From positions 5,499 through 69,498 of the forward strand of contig JALHDH010000009.1 in the NCBI GenBank assembly GCA_022839105.1: DNA of 64,000 nt, given 5' to 3'. Positions 44,067 to 52,238 of the stretch are shown in pieces. The notes beneath the pieces are model-generated. The model saw only the letters and a list, made by a program, of their open reading frames with translations, ran no database searches and had not been told where the DNA came from. Position numbers and translations under genes: made by a program. The stretch comes from a bacterium (lineage in GTDB: Bacteria; Vulcanimicrobiota; Xenobia; Xenobiales; Xenobiaceae). Every line of letters begins with the position of its first letter. Position 1 is the first letter of the stretch.

Positions 44067-45425
44067 TCAGGAATCCCTGGCCAACCATTCCGCTGCGAGG
44101 GCCAGCGCTTCCTCCCGGGATCGCACCTTTTCCTCGGCCACCGCCTCGGCCAGTTCTTCCAGGAGGCGGCCCACCAGGGGACCGCGCGGCAGGCCGAAGG
44201 CACGGGCCAGGTCTGCGCCGGTCAGGAGGGTCTTCGGCCGGGAGACCCGTCCCTCCTGGAAGAAATCCTCCAGCATCCGGCGGATCCGCGCCAGGAAGTT
44301 CGAGTCTCCGCGGCCGCCGGATCCCATGGCCCGGGCTGCCGAGAAGACCAGCAGGTCGGGAGCCGACGGGCCCGCCTCGCGGAAGAGCCGGTGCCAGCGC
44401 CCCGGGGAAGCCCCCTGCCGGGAGAGGTTCCAGGGTTCGTCCCGAAGGGCCATCAACCGCTCCAGTCGACGCCCCTCCCGCCTGGACAGGACCAGGTGCC
44501 GAGCCACCCTCCCGATCCCAGACTCCTCCCCGGCTCGAGACAGGGAGGCGGATTCCGGACCCGGCTCCAGGAGCACGGCCAGCTTGAGCAGTTCCAGCGG
44601 CCTGCGATTTCCCGCCAGGGGGGTCTCCAGGTGGGCACGCAGCCTCTCGGCGCACCAGGAATTCCCCAGGACGGCCAAGGCCTGCGGGTCTTCGAGAAGC
44701 CTCAAGGTGGCCAGGACCCGGGCCTGCTCCCCTCCCCCGAGCCCTTCGGCTTCGGGCAGGGTCGCCCGGAGCAGGCCGGACTCGACGAAGATCTCCCAGC
44801 GAGAGGTCAGGCCGGCGACCAGGCATGCGAAGAACTCGTCGCGGATTCGCTCCCCCGAGACGCCCGAAAGCCGACAGGAATGGGCGCGGAGCGCATCGAG
44901 AAGCCCGGGGGCCGGTTGCAGGGGCAACGAACACAGCATCCGCAAGGCCCGCATCGTACGCAGGGGGTCCTCGACCAGGCTGGCGGGCCCGGCCAGGCGC
45001 AGGATCCCCCGCTCGAGGTCGGAGCGCCCGCCGGTCGGGTCCACCAGCGCGCGGCTTCGAGGATCCCAGGCCATGGCATTGAGGGTGAAGTCCCGATGCC
45101 GCAGATCCTCCTCCAGGGTGGAGCCGACCTGCGCAGCCAGATCCAGATCCCTTCCCCCCTTCAGGACGATCCTGGCAATCCCACGGGCTTTGTCCAGCGG
45201 GACGAAGGTGCCTCCCAGGCCGTCAGCCAGACCCCGCGCCAGTTCCAGGACCTTCCCAGGGCTGTCGGTCTGGACCACCAGGTCCAGGTCCTTGCTCGGG
45301 ACTCCCCGCAGGGCGTCCCGAACCGCTCCTCCCACCAGGAAGACCGGCAGATCGCGGGCGCGGGCCTCGGCCACGACGAGATCCAGGATGGGGGCGAAGG
45401 ATCCCGGGAGAAGGGAAGGATCCAC
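44067..45425 (-). CDS. cca: CCA tRNA nucleotidyltransferase / poly(A) polymerase family
   Basis: The head domain has FLVGGAVRDALRGVPSKDLDLVV, with the two metal-binding Asp residues, and RHRDFTLNAMAWDP. The neck follows with GGRSDLERGILRLAG and DPLRTMRALRML. This is the class II fold that adds CCA to tRNA 3' ends; separate A- and CC-adding variants cannot be excluded. The 452-residue length suits a bacterial CCA enzyme without an HD domain. The start is GTG behind GGAGGAGGGCCTTGAA. The stop is 27 bases from the kinase start. Confidence 0.9.
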   Translation of the reverse strand: MDPSLLPGSFAPILDLVVAEARARDLPVFLVGGAVRDALRGVPSKDLDLVVQTDSPGKVLELARGLADGLGGTFVPLDKARGIARIVLKGGRDLDLAAQVGSTLEEDLRHRDFTLNAMAWDPRSRALVDPTGGRSDLERGILRLAGPASLVEDPLRTMRALRMLCSLPLQPAPGLLDALRAHSCRLSGVSGERIRDEFFACLVAGLTSRWEIFVESGLLRATLPEAEGLGGGEQARVLATLRLLEDPQALAVLGNSWCAERLRAHLETPLAGNRRPLELLKLAVLLEPGPESASLSRAGEESGIGRVARHLVLSRREGRRLERLMALRDEPWNLSRQGASPGRWHRLFREAGPSAPDLLVFSAARAMGSGGRGDSNFLARIRRMLEDFFQEGRVSRPKTLLTGADLARAFGLPRGPLVGRLLEELAEAVAEEKVRSREEALALAAEWLARDS

Positions 45426-45451
45426 TTCAAGGCCCTCCTCCTCGAGACGGT

Positions 45452-46729
45452 TCAGAAGCGCGCCGAGCTGGGTTCAGGTTCCGGCTCGGGACTGGATTCC
45501 TCGGGGGCGGGGATGACGCCGTGTTCGGAGGGGGTGGGAGAGGCGGTTGGAGCGGGGGATGGCGTCGCCCCCCCAGGCGAGGGGCTCGTGCCGGGGCTCG
45601 GGCTCCCCGGCGCGGCCGGACTCCCCTGGACCACGGGGCTCCCCTCCACGGCGGGACTCCCCTCCACGGCGGGGCTTCCGCCAGCGTCCGGGGTGACTTC
45701 TACGACGGGCATCTCCTCGGGGACGGGGACCGGGGGCCGGGTGGAGCCGGCCTCCGGGGCGGGGGCGAAGAGCTGGTTGGGGCGGCGGATGCGCAGCACC
45801 TGGATCCGATGGTTGCTGGTATCCGCGACCAGGATCCGGTCACCGGGGCCCTCCGCAATCTGCTGGGGCTTCTGGAACTGGCCCGGCGCATTCCCGGTCT
45901 GCCCCCATTCCGCCTCGAAGTCGCCCTGCGGGGTGAACTTCTGGATCCGGTTGTTCCCCGAATCCACGACCAGGACCGACCCGTCCGAGGTGACCAGCAC
46001 GTCGGTGGGATGGCGGAATTCCCCCTCCCCCTTTCCGGGCAGGCCCCACTTCTTCAGCAGCACCCCCTCGGGAGTCAGCTTGAGGATCTGGTGGGCTCCG
46101 GTATTGGCCACGTAGAGGTTCCCCAGGCTGTCCACGGCCACACCCCAGGGCTCGCGAAACAGGACCTCGTCGGCGCGGTCGAGGATCCTCAGGACGTTGC
46201 CCTGGGGCCCGAACTGCTGAAGCCGGTTGTTCCGGCTGTCGGCCACCCACATCGCGCCGGTCCTGTCGAAGGCCATGCCGATCGGGGCTGCGAACTGCCC
46301 GGGTTGGGATCCCAGCGAACCGAGCTCGCCGAGGTAGCCGCCCCGGGAATCGAAGTGCTGGAGGCGATCATTCCCCGTGTCGGCCACCCACAGGGTGTCG
46401 TCGGGTGCCAGCTCGATTCGCAGAGGCTCACGGAACTGGCTCCTGTCGGCGCCCGGAGCGCCCCAGACGTCGATCAGCCTGCCCTCGGCATCGAAGCGCT
46501 GGATCCTCAGGTTGCCGGTATCCACGACATAGGAGTTGCCGCTGCGATCCACGGCGACCCCGGCGGGTTCGGCCAGTTCTCCCGGCTGATTTCCCCGCGT
46601 CGAACCGCCCACCACCCTCTCGGTCGAGGGCGGCAGTTCATGCTGGGTGAGGTACAGGATCACCGCCACGGCGCCCCCCAGCACACCGACCAGGATCAGG
46701 ACCCAGACCAGAAGCCGCGTGTTGTGCAA
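45452..46729 (-). CDS. Membrane-anchored NHL-repeat beta-propeller protein
   Basis: An N-terminal helix (LLVWVLILVGVLGGAVAVIL) anchors the protein. About six NHL repeats follow, each of the form F-x-x-P-x-G-(I/V)-A-V-D-x-x-G-x-x-(Y/W)-V-(A/V)-D-(T/S)-x-N-x-R-(I/L)-Q, building an extracytoplasmic propeller for protein or ligand binding. The last ~110 residues are Pro/Ser/Gly-rich and include GSPAVE hexapeptide repeats encoded by an 18-bp tandem repeat. The start is TTG with GGAGAATCGAC upstream. It stands first in the eleven-gene minus-strand block. Confidence 0.85.
   Translation of the reverse strand: MHNTRLLVWVLILVGVLGGAVAVILYLTQHELPPSTERVVGGSTRGNQPGELAEPAGVAVDRSGNSYVVDTGNLRIQRFDAEGRLIDVWGAPGADRSQFREPLRIELAPDDTLWVADTGNDRLQHFDSRGGYLGELGSLGSQPGQFAAPIGMAFDRTGAMWVADSRNNRLQQFGPQGNVLRILDRADEVLFREPWGVAVDSLGNLYVANTGAHQILKLTPEGVLLKKWGLPGKGEGEFRHPTDVLVTSDGSVLVVDSGNNRIQKFTPQGDFEAEWGQTGNAPGQFQKPQQIAEGPGDRILVADTSNHRIQVLRIRRPNQLFAPAPEAGSTRPPVPVPEEMPVVEVTPDAGGSPAVEGSPAVEGSPVVQGSPAAPGSPSPGTSPSPGGATPSPAPTASPTPSEHGVIPAPEESSPEPEPEPSSARF
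45618..45671 (-). repeat. 18-bp tandem repeat, three units
   Basis: Three consecutive 18-base units related to GGACTCCCCTCCACGGCG (plus strand) encode the GSP-x-V-x hexapeptides in the C-terminal tail of the NHL-repeat protein. Unit number may vary between strains. Confidence 0.75.
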
Positions 46730-46802
46730 GTCGATTCTCCGAAGCTGCCGTGCCCGGGTCTGGCCCGAACCGGTCGGCTCGTTGTAGGATGGAGGGACCC
46801 GG

Positions 46803-47411
46803 GTGAGTCAGGAGGCGACGGCACTGGACCCCTTCTCGGACCTGCGTGAGTTCTACAGACGACTCGACGAGATCCTCCCCGGACCCGATCTCTCCGCCGG
46901 GCCGGGCTCCAACCCTTGCGGAAGCTGCGGCGACTGCTGCCGTTGGTTCTTCTACCTCTCGCGACACGAATGGGATTTCCTGGCCAGCGGGCTTGAGGAT
47001 CTCGGCGAGCCGGACCTGGCCCGCTTCCAGGTGGCCAACACGCCCGAACAGGACGAGCGGCTCGGGCTTCCCGAGTGGCGTTGCCCCCTGTACCGCGAGG
47101 GTCAGGGATGCCTGGTCTACCACCACCGCCCCCTGGCCTGCAGGCTGGCCGGCCCCCATCTGCCCGTCCTCTCGAAGCTTCCCGACCATTGTATCTTCAC
47201 CCGGCCGATCCGCTACTCGACGGTGGAGGAGATCCCGCTCTGGGAGGAATACGTGCGGGTCCTGCGCCGGCACCCCTCCCCCCCCGGCTACCTGGCGCCG
47301 GGGCCCTCCCATGGAGCCCCGCTCAGCGACGAACCAGCCCCGCCCGCGAGAAGTCCAGGATCCCCAGGCGATCCACCGTCACCCCCCGCAGGTCCCGACG
47401 CCAGGCGTTGA
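46803..47411 (+). CDS. YkgJ-type cysteine-cluster protein
   Basis: The hallmark CGSCGDCCRW (CxxCxxCC) is followed by CPLYREGQGC and ACRLAG, the eight-cysteine set of the YkgJ family thought to bind zinc or an iron-sulfur cluster. Function in any organism is poorly known. The start is GTG with no strong SD. After ~160 residues the protein runs into a Pro/Ser tail that overlaps the 3' end of the convergent solute-binding protein gene by 89 bases. Confidence 0.8.
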   Translation: MSQEATALDPFSDLREFYRRLDEILPGPDLSAGPGSNPCGSCGDCCRWFFYLSRHEWDFLASGLEDLGEPDLARFQVANTPEQDERLGLPEWRCPLYREGQGCLVYHHRPLACRLAGPHLPVLSKLPDHCIFTRPIRYSTVEEIPLWEEYVRVLRRHPSPPGYLAPGPSHGAPLSDEPAPPARSPGSPGDPPSPPAGPDARR

Positions 47412-48909
47412 CTTCCAGCGACCAGGCCAGCGGAACCGTGGGCGCCGCCTTCCAGAGCTGCTGCTGGATCTCGGCGTACACGCGGACCCGGTGCGTCGGC
47501 TCGGAAATCGAGCGGGCCATCTCGAGCAGTTCCTGGAGCCGGCCGCTGGAGAAGCGCGAGACGTTGGTGCCCCCGGGGAAGCGATTCTCGCGAGACCAGG
47601 CGGGATAGAGGTCCAGATCGGGATCCACCATCCCCTTCTCCTCGAGTTGAAGAGCCAGATCATAGGCCCCGCGGCGAAGATGATCCGTGAATTCCGGGGC
47701 CGGCAGACCTCGAGTTCGCACGGGCAATCCGACCTGGGACAGGTCCCGGGCGATCCTCCGGGCCAGGGCACCGGGAGCGGCCAGGACCGGGGACTCGGTG
47801 GGATGGAGCAGGAGGACCGGCTCGGAGGAGGGCAGCCGCACCCTCGACAAGAGGCGCCGGGCTCGCTCGGGTCTGAAGGTGTATCCTCTTTCGGTCTCGT
47901 CAAAGGCCCAGCTTCGAGGCGAGAGGACCCCGGTGGCCGGAGCCATCCGGGATCCGGCAAAGTCCCGGGCCAGCTCGGCCCGGGGAAGGGCGTGCTGGAG
48001 CGCCAGACGGGTGCGGATGTCGCTCCAGGGATTCCGCGAGCAGTTCATCACCAGGGACCAGGAATTCAGGCCGCCGGCGGGGGCCAGGTGGAAGGTTCCC
48101 GCCTTCTTCAGATCATCGACTGCCAGGAGATCGACGGCCAGGGCCATGTCCGCATTCCCGCGGCTCAACTCGCGTTGGCGGGCCAGGGCCCTGGGCACCA
48201 CCGTGAAGACGAGATGGTCCAGGGAGGGAGGTCCTCCCCAATAGTGCGGGTTGGACTCCAGGGTCACCCTCTGTCCGGGCCGGCGCTCCAGGAAGCGGAA
48301 GGGCCCGGTCCCCACCGGTCGGGGTGGCCCGCTTCCGGCCGAGACCATGGACGGGGCCACGACGGCCATCGGCGGATGCGCCAGGATCTCGAGGAATCCG
48401 GGCATGGGCTCGCGCAACACGAGGCGCAGGGAATGGGGAGAAACGGCCATGACCTGCTCCACCACCGGCGTCGGGCCGCCCAGGAGGCTGCGGAAGAAGA
48501 GGTTTCCTCCCCAGCCGGAGCCCGGGTCGGAAAAGCGCCTCAAGCAACGGGCAACTGCGGCCGCGGTCAGGGGGGTGCCGTCGTGGAAGAAGACACCCTC
48601 CCGCAGGTGCAGCAACCACTCGCGCCCCTGGCCCGAGCTCTCCCACGAGATGGCCAGCCCGGGCAGGACCTGGCCGGGGTCGGGCCCGGGTCGGACCAGG
48701 GTCTCGAAGACACAGGACAGGACCCGCCAGGAGGTCCGGTCGGTCACCTCCCCGGGGTCCAGGCCCTGCAGGTCGGAAGGCAGGGCCACCACGGCCGTTC
48801 CGCCGAGAGCGGGGTCCCGGAGCGTCGCCCCGAGACCCCGGGTCCCCAAGGGCAGCAGGAGCACCAGGAAGACCAGGATCAGGGCGCCCAGGATGCGCGC
48901 CGGCTTCAC
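47323..48909 (-). CDS. Extracellular solute-binding protein, family 5 (peptide/nickel type)
   Basis: A 528-residue ABC-transporter binding protein. The N-terminal helix RILGALILVFLVLLLPLGTRG is a signal or anchor; there is no lipobox cysteine. Conserved family-5 elements are WLLHLREGVFFHDGTPLTAA, GTGPFRFLERRPGQRVTLESNPHYW (read in two parts) and LYPAWSRENRFPGGTN. Permease and ATPase genes are not in the window, so the ligand (oligopeptide, nickel or other) is open. It starts with GTG overlapping the gmk stop (GTGA). Confidence 0.88.
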   Translation of the reverse strand: MKPARILGALILVFLVLLLPLGTRGLGATLRDPALGGTAVVALPSDLQGLDPGEVTDRTSWRVLSCVFETLVRPGPDPGQVLPGLAISWESSGQGREWLLHLREGVFFHDGTPLTAAAVARCLRRFSDPGSGWGGNLFFRSLLGGPTPVVEQVMAVSPHSLRLVLREPMPGFLEILAHPPMAVVAPSMVSAGSGPPRPVGTGPFRFLERRPGQRVTLESNPHYWGGPPSLDHLVFTVVPRALARQRELSRGNADMALAVDLLAVDDLKKAGTFHLAPAGGLNSWSLVMNCSRNPWSDIRTRLALQHALPRAELARDFAGSRMAPATGVLSPRSWAFDETERGYTFRPERARRLLSRVRLPSSEPVLLLHPTESPVLAAPGALARRIARDLSQVGLPVRTRGLPAPEFTDHLRRGAYDLALQLEEKGMVDPDLDLYPAWSRENRFPGGTNVSRFSSGRLQELLEMARSISEPTHRVRVYAEIQQQLWKAAPTVPLAWSLEVNAWRRDLRGVTVDRLGILDFSRAGLVRR

Positions 48910-49562
48910 GGGCCTTCGGAATTGGGGAGGACCGGCTCGAGATCCGGGCCGAAGAGGGCGTGGACCTGCCCGTCGGCGATCACTCGAGGCGTCCGGGCCA
49001 TCTCGGCCTCCAGGACCGCCTCCAACTGGGTTTGGGCCCGCTCGAGTTCGTCGTTGACGATCGTGTAGGCGTAGCGATCCATGTGTTTGAGCTCGCTGCG
49101 GGCCACCAGCAGGCGCCCGGCGATCTGCTCGGCGTTCTCGGTTCCGCGATGGCGCAGACGCCAGCGCAGGGCCTCCAGGTCCGGGGGAGCCAGGAAGATG
49201 CTGACGCAGTCCGGCTCGGCGGACATGACCTCCAGCCCCCCCTTCACGTCCACGTCCAGGACCACGTGCTGGCCACGGGCTCTCGCGCTCTCGACGAATT
49301 CCCGAGGAGTCCCGTAGTAGGCGCTGTGCACCTGGTTCCACTCCAGGAAGCGATCCCGCTCGATCCAGTCGTTGAAGGTCTCGGGATCCAGGAAGTAGTA
49401 ATGCCTTCCTTCCACCTCGCCGGGCCGGGGAGCGCGGGTCGTGGCCGAAATCGAGAAGACGCAGTCCTCCCGCCGAGCCAGCAGACGCTCGAGGAGGGTG
49501 CCCTTGCCCACTCCCGAGGGCCCGGAGACCACCACCAGGAGGCCCTTTCGCAGTCCGGTCAC
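48906..49562 (-). CDS. gmk: Guanylate kinase
   Basis: Phosphorylates GMP to GDP. The P-loop is VVVSGPSGVGKGTLLERLL. The GMP-binding region is SISATTRAPRPGEVEGRHYYFL and the lid contains LRHRGTENAEQIAGRL. 218 residues. It begins with GTG overlapping the remA stop, the remA-gmk arrangement known from Bacillus. In many bacteria rpoZ follows gmk; here a solute-binding protein does. Confidence 0.96.
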   Translation of the reverse strand: MTGLRKGLLVVVSGPSGVGKGTLLERLLARREDCVFSISATTRAPRPGEVEGRHYYFLDPETFNDWIERDRFLEWNQVHSAYYGTPREFVESARARGQHVVLDVDVKGGLEVMSAEPDCVSIFLAPPDLEALRWRLRHRGTENAEQIAGRLLVARSELKHMDRYAYTIVNDELERAQTQLEAVLEAEMARTPRVIADGQVHALFGPDLEPVLPNSEGP

Positions 49563-49846
49563 TCCTCGTCCACCTCCTCGGTCCCGAGCTCCACCGTGCC
49601 CGCCGGAGAGCCGTGGCGACGGATCCGGCTGGCCAGCGTCTCGGTCGAGAGCGCGGAGAGGACCAGTTGCCCGGTGTCCATGAACAGAACCGAGCGGGTC
49701 CTGTGGCCGGCCGTGGCGTCCACCACCCGGCCTGTGCGGCGGCCTTCGCTGACGGCCCGCCTCACGGGGGCCGAGTCGGGCACCACTGCCGCCAGGATCC
49801 GCCCCGAGGAGACGTAGTTGCCGTATCCGATCGGGATCAAGCTCAT
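49559..49846 (-). CDS. remA: RemA-like DNA-binding regulator (DUF370)
   Basis: 95 residues with LIPIGYGNYVSSGRILAAV, PDSAPVRRAVSEGRRTG, VVDATAGHRTRSVLFMD and LSALSTETLASR, closely following Bacillus RemA. That protein forms ring-like oligomers that bind DNA and activate matrix and osmoprotection genes. The start is ATG behind GAAGGCGGG. The stop overlaps gmk. Targets in this organism are unknown; biofilm control is inference by family. Confidence 0.9.
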   Translation of the reverse strand: MSLIPIGYGNYVSSGRILAAVVPDSAPVRRAVSEGRRTGRVVDATAGHRTRSVLFMDTGQLVLSALSTETLASRIRRHGSPAGTVELGTEEVDEE

Positions 49847-49944
49847 GGGCCGGCCCGCCTTCTCGCCGATCCGTGGGAATCCTGCCCCACCTGAATCGAT
49901 CGCCCGGGCAGGGGGCCTTGGGCTGCCCTGGAGAAGCCCCCCGC

Positions 49945-51618
49945 ATGATCGTCGACTCCATCACCCTGCGAGCGGTCTGCCTCGAGCTGGCCCCGATTCT
50001 CGAGGGAGGGCTCCTGCAGAAGATCTCCCAGCTCAACGAACAGGACCTGGCCTTCCACTTCCGTCGCCCCGGGATCACCCGAAGGCTCCTGGTCCGCCTG
50101 GCACCCGAAGAGGCCCGGGTCGTCCTGGTCGAAGGCCCGCTCCCCCCGGCCCGCGAGCCCTCCTCCTTCACCATGCTCATGCGCAAGCACCTTTCGGGGC
50201 TCCCCTTGCGCGGAATCCACCAGGCGGGACTGGAACGGGCCGTCTGGCTGCACTTCGGGGAATGGGCCCTGGTGATCGAGATCCCCGGACGCTCGAACAA
50301 CCTGTTCCTGGTCGGCGAGTCCGGGCGTCTGGCCGGGATGCTCCATCCGGAACGCGAGGGAGCCCGTCGGCTCCGCCCGGGCCAGCAGTATCTGCCCCCC
50401 CCCCGACCCGATCGGCCCGAAGCCCTGTCGGTGACGGCCTCGGAGCTGCCTTCCCTGCTCCGCCCCGCGCTGGGCGAACCCGCCGCGCGCAGCCTGGGTC
50501 GGGCGCTCTTCGGCCTGCCTCCCCAGCAGTGCCGCTTCGCCTGTCGCCTGGCCGGCCTGGACCCGGCCTCGCCCCTGACCGAGGGGGACCTCGACGCCCT
50601 GGCCGAAGCCTGGCCGTCCTGGCGGGGCCTTCTGGAGGCTGGGGGCTTCGAGCCGGTCCGCCTGCCCGGGGGCCGCGTCTCGCCCTGGCCCCTGGGAGAG
50701 CCAGGAGAAGCGCGCCTGCCCAGCCTGCAGGAAGCCCTCCAGGACGAAACCGCTCCGCCTGGAGTCCGAGACGGGAAAGAGGAACTCGAGAGCCTGGTCC
50801 GGCGCGCGCAGCGCAAGGCCCGCACCCTCCTGGAGCGCCGCCAGGAGGACCTGGAACGGGCCATGCAGGCGGACTCTCGGCGCCTGGCGGGCGAACTGCT
50901 CCTGGCCCACTGCCACCGCATCGCCCGGGGGGCGGATCGGGTGTTCCTCCCCGACTGGGAAGGCCGCGAAATCGAGATTTCCCTGGATCCCTCCCGCAGC
51001 GCCTCCGAGAACGCCCAGCGCTTCTTCCGCGAGTACCGCCGCCTGCAGCGCGCCCAGAAAGCCCTGGAGGCCCCCCTGGCCCGGGCTCGGGCCGAGCTGG
51101 AATTCCTCGAAGAGGTGCTCCTGGCCATCCAGGAGGCCTCCAGTGCCCAGGAACTCGAGGAGATCCGTCAGATGTGGCGGGAAGAGCGACGCGGCGCGAC
51201 GGGTCGCCCCAAGCGCCGCATGCAGGCTCCCTCCCCGGGGCCGAGGCGCTTCCGGCACGACGGCTTCGCCATCCTGGTCGGCCGGAATCCCCGCCAGAAC
51301 GAGAAACTCACGCTGAAGACGGCCGGTCGCGACGACCTGTGGTTCCATGCCCGGAACATCCCGGGCTCGCACGTGGTCCTTCGGACCGCCGGGCGGGTCC
51401 CAGGCGAAGAGACCCTGCACGCCGCGGCCGTCCTGGCCGCCCGATTCAGCCAGGCGGGTTCGGCCACCACGGTCGAGGTGGTCTGCACCCCGATCCACAA
51501 AGTCAAGAAGCCCCCTGGAACTCCGCCCGGCAAGGTGATCTACCGCGGGGAACGCACCTTGATGGTGGATCCCGCGGCCAGGGTCGACGGCCTGGACGCA
51601 GAAGAGGAGACGCGATGA
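49945..51618 (+). CDS. rqcH: RqcH/NFACT family ribosome quality-control protein
   Basis: 557 residues with the NFACT-N domain (SSFTMLMRKHLSGLPLRGIH), a coiled-coil middle (~300-410) and the NFACT-R domain (FAILVGRNPRQNEKLTLK then DDLWFHARNIPGSHVVLR). Relatives bind stalled 50S subunits and add C-terminal Ala tails, or act as fibronectin-binding proteins (FbpA). The Asp-Arg pair that contacts tRNA in Bacillus RqcH appears as Glu-Arg in AGLERAVWL. CTGGAGAAG precedes the ATG. It diverges from remA-gmk and its stop overlaps the next gene (ATGA). Confidence 0.92.
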   Translation: MIVDSITLRAVCLELAPILEGGLLQKISQLNEQDLAFHFRRPGITRRLLVRLAPEEARVVLVEGPLPPAREPSSFTMLMRKHLSGLPLRGIHQAGLERAVWLHFGEWALVIEIPGRSNNLFLVGESGRLAGMLHPEREGARRLRPGQQYLPPPRPDRPEALSVTASELPSLLRPALGEPAARSLGRALFGLPPQQCRFACRLAGLDPASPLTEGDLDALAEAWPSWRGLLEAGGFEPVRLPGGRVSPWPLGEPGEARLPSLQEALQDETAPPGVRDGKEELESLVRRAQRKARTLLERRQEDLERAMQADSRRLAGELLLAHCHRIARGADRVFLPDWEGREIEISLDPSRSASENAQRFFREYRRLQRAQKALEAPLARARAELEFLEEVLLAIQEASSAQELEEIRQMWREERRGATGRPKRRMQAPSPGPRRFRHDGFAILVGRNPRQNEKLTLKTAGRDDLWFHARNIPGSHVVLRTAGRVPGEETLHAAAVLAARFSQAGSATTVEVVCTPIHKVKKPPGTPPGKVIYRGERTLMVDPAARVDGLDAEEETR

Positions 51619-52160
51619 GACATGCTCTTTCGATCCTCGGGATCCTTCTCACCCTGGCGTTCCTGCCGGCCTGCGGCGGCAAGACCCGGAGCGCGCCTCC
51701 CGAGCCTCAGCAGACCTCCATGGTCCGGGAGACGGGCAGCCCCCTTCCCGCCTTCAGCCTGAAGGATGCGGACGGCAACCCGATCGGCTTCACTCCCGGG
51801 ACCGATGAACTGACCGTGCTGGAGGTCTGGGCGCCGACCTGGTTTGAGCAGGCCGAGGAACAGTTCCGACGCCTGGAGGAGCTTCACGAGCGCTTCGGGA
51901 ATCGTGGGGTGCGCGTGCTGTGTCTGGCCTATGAGGCCCAACCGGCCCAGGTCCGCCAGGCCATCGAGAAGCACGCGGCCCTCTTCGACGTGGCCCTGGG
52001 CGAAGAACCCACCTGGGAGATGCTGGAACTCCAGTCCCTGCCGACCACCTGGATCCTGGACCGGGAGGGCCGGACGATCGAAAGGCTGGAGGGCTTCCAG
52101 CCCCTGGAGACCCTGGAGAAGAGCCTGGAAGAGATCCTTTCCGGGCCTCACGCTCCATAG
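51615..52160 (+). CDS. TlpA-like thioredoxin-fold lipoprotein lacking the CxxC motif
   Basis: A lipobox (AFLPAC) gives a lipid-anchored protein of 181 residues. The fold is thioredoxin/AhpC-TSA-like: GSPLPAFSLKDADGNPIGF, a strand TVLEVWAPTWF, and the cis-Pro loop SLPTTWILDREG. Where TlpA and ResA have WCPPC, this has WFEQA, so both redox cysteines are missing and disulfide exchange is not expected. It may be a binding or chaperone variant. Translationally coupled to rqcH. Confidence 0.8.
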   Translation: MRHALSILGILLTLAFLPACGGKTRSAPPEPQQTSMVRETGSPLPAFSLKDADGNPIGFTPGTDELTVLEVWAPTWFEQAEEQFRRLEELHERFGNRGVRVLCLAYEAQPAQVRQAIEKHAALFDVALGEEPTWEMLELQSLPTTWILDREGRTIERLEGFQPLETLEKSLEEILSGPHAP

Positions 52161-52238
52161 AACCTTCCAAGACGCAGGGACCTGGGAAGTGACGAGGCGG
52201 ACCAGGGGTGGGACCAATAGACGGGAGGCGAACCTGCA

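Noticed and set aside
45600..45690. Short tandem repeats as a CRISPR array
   Set aside because: The units are contiguous, 18 bp, without spacers, and in frame inside a coding sequence.
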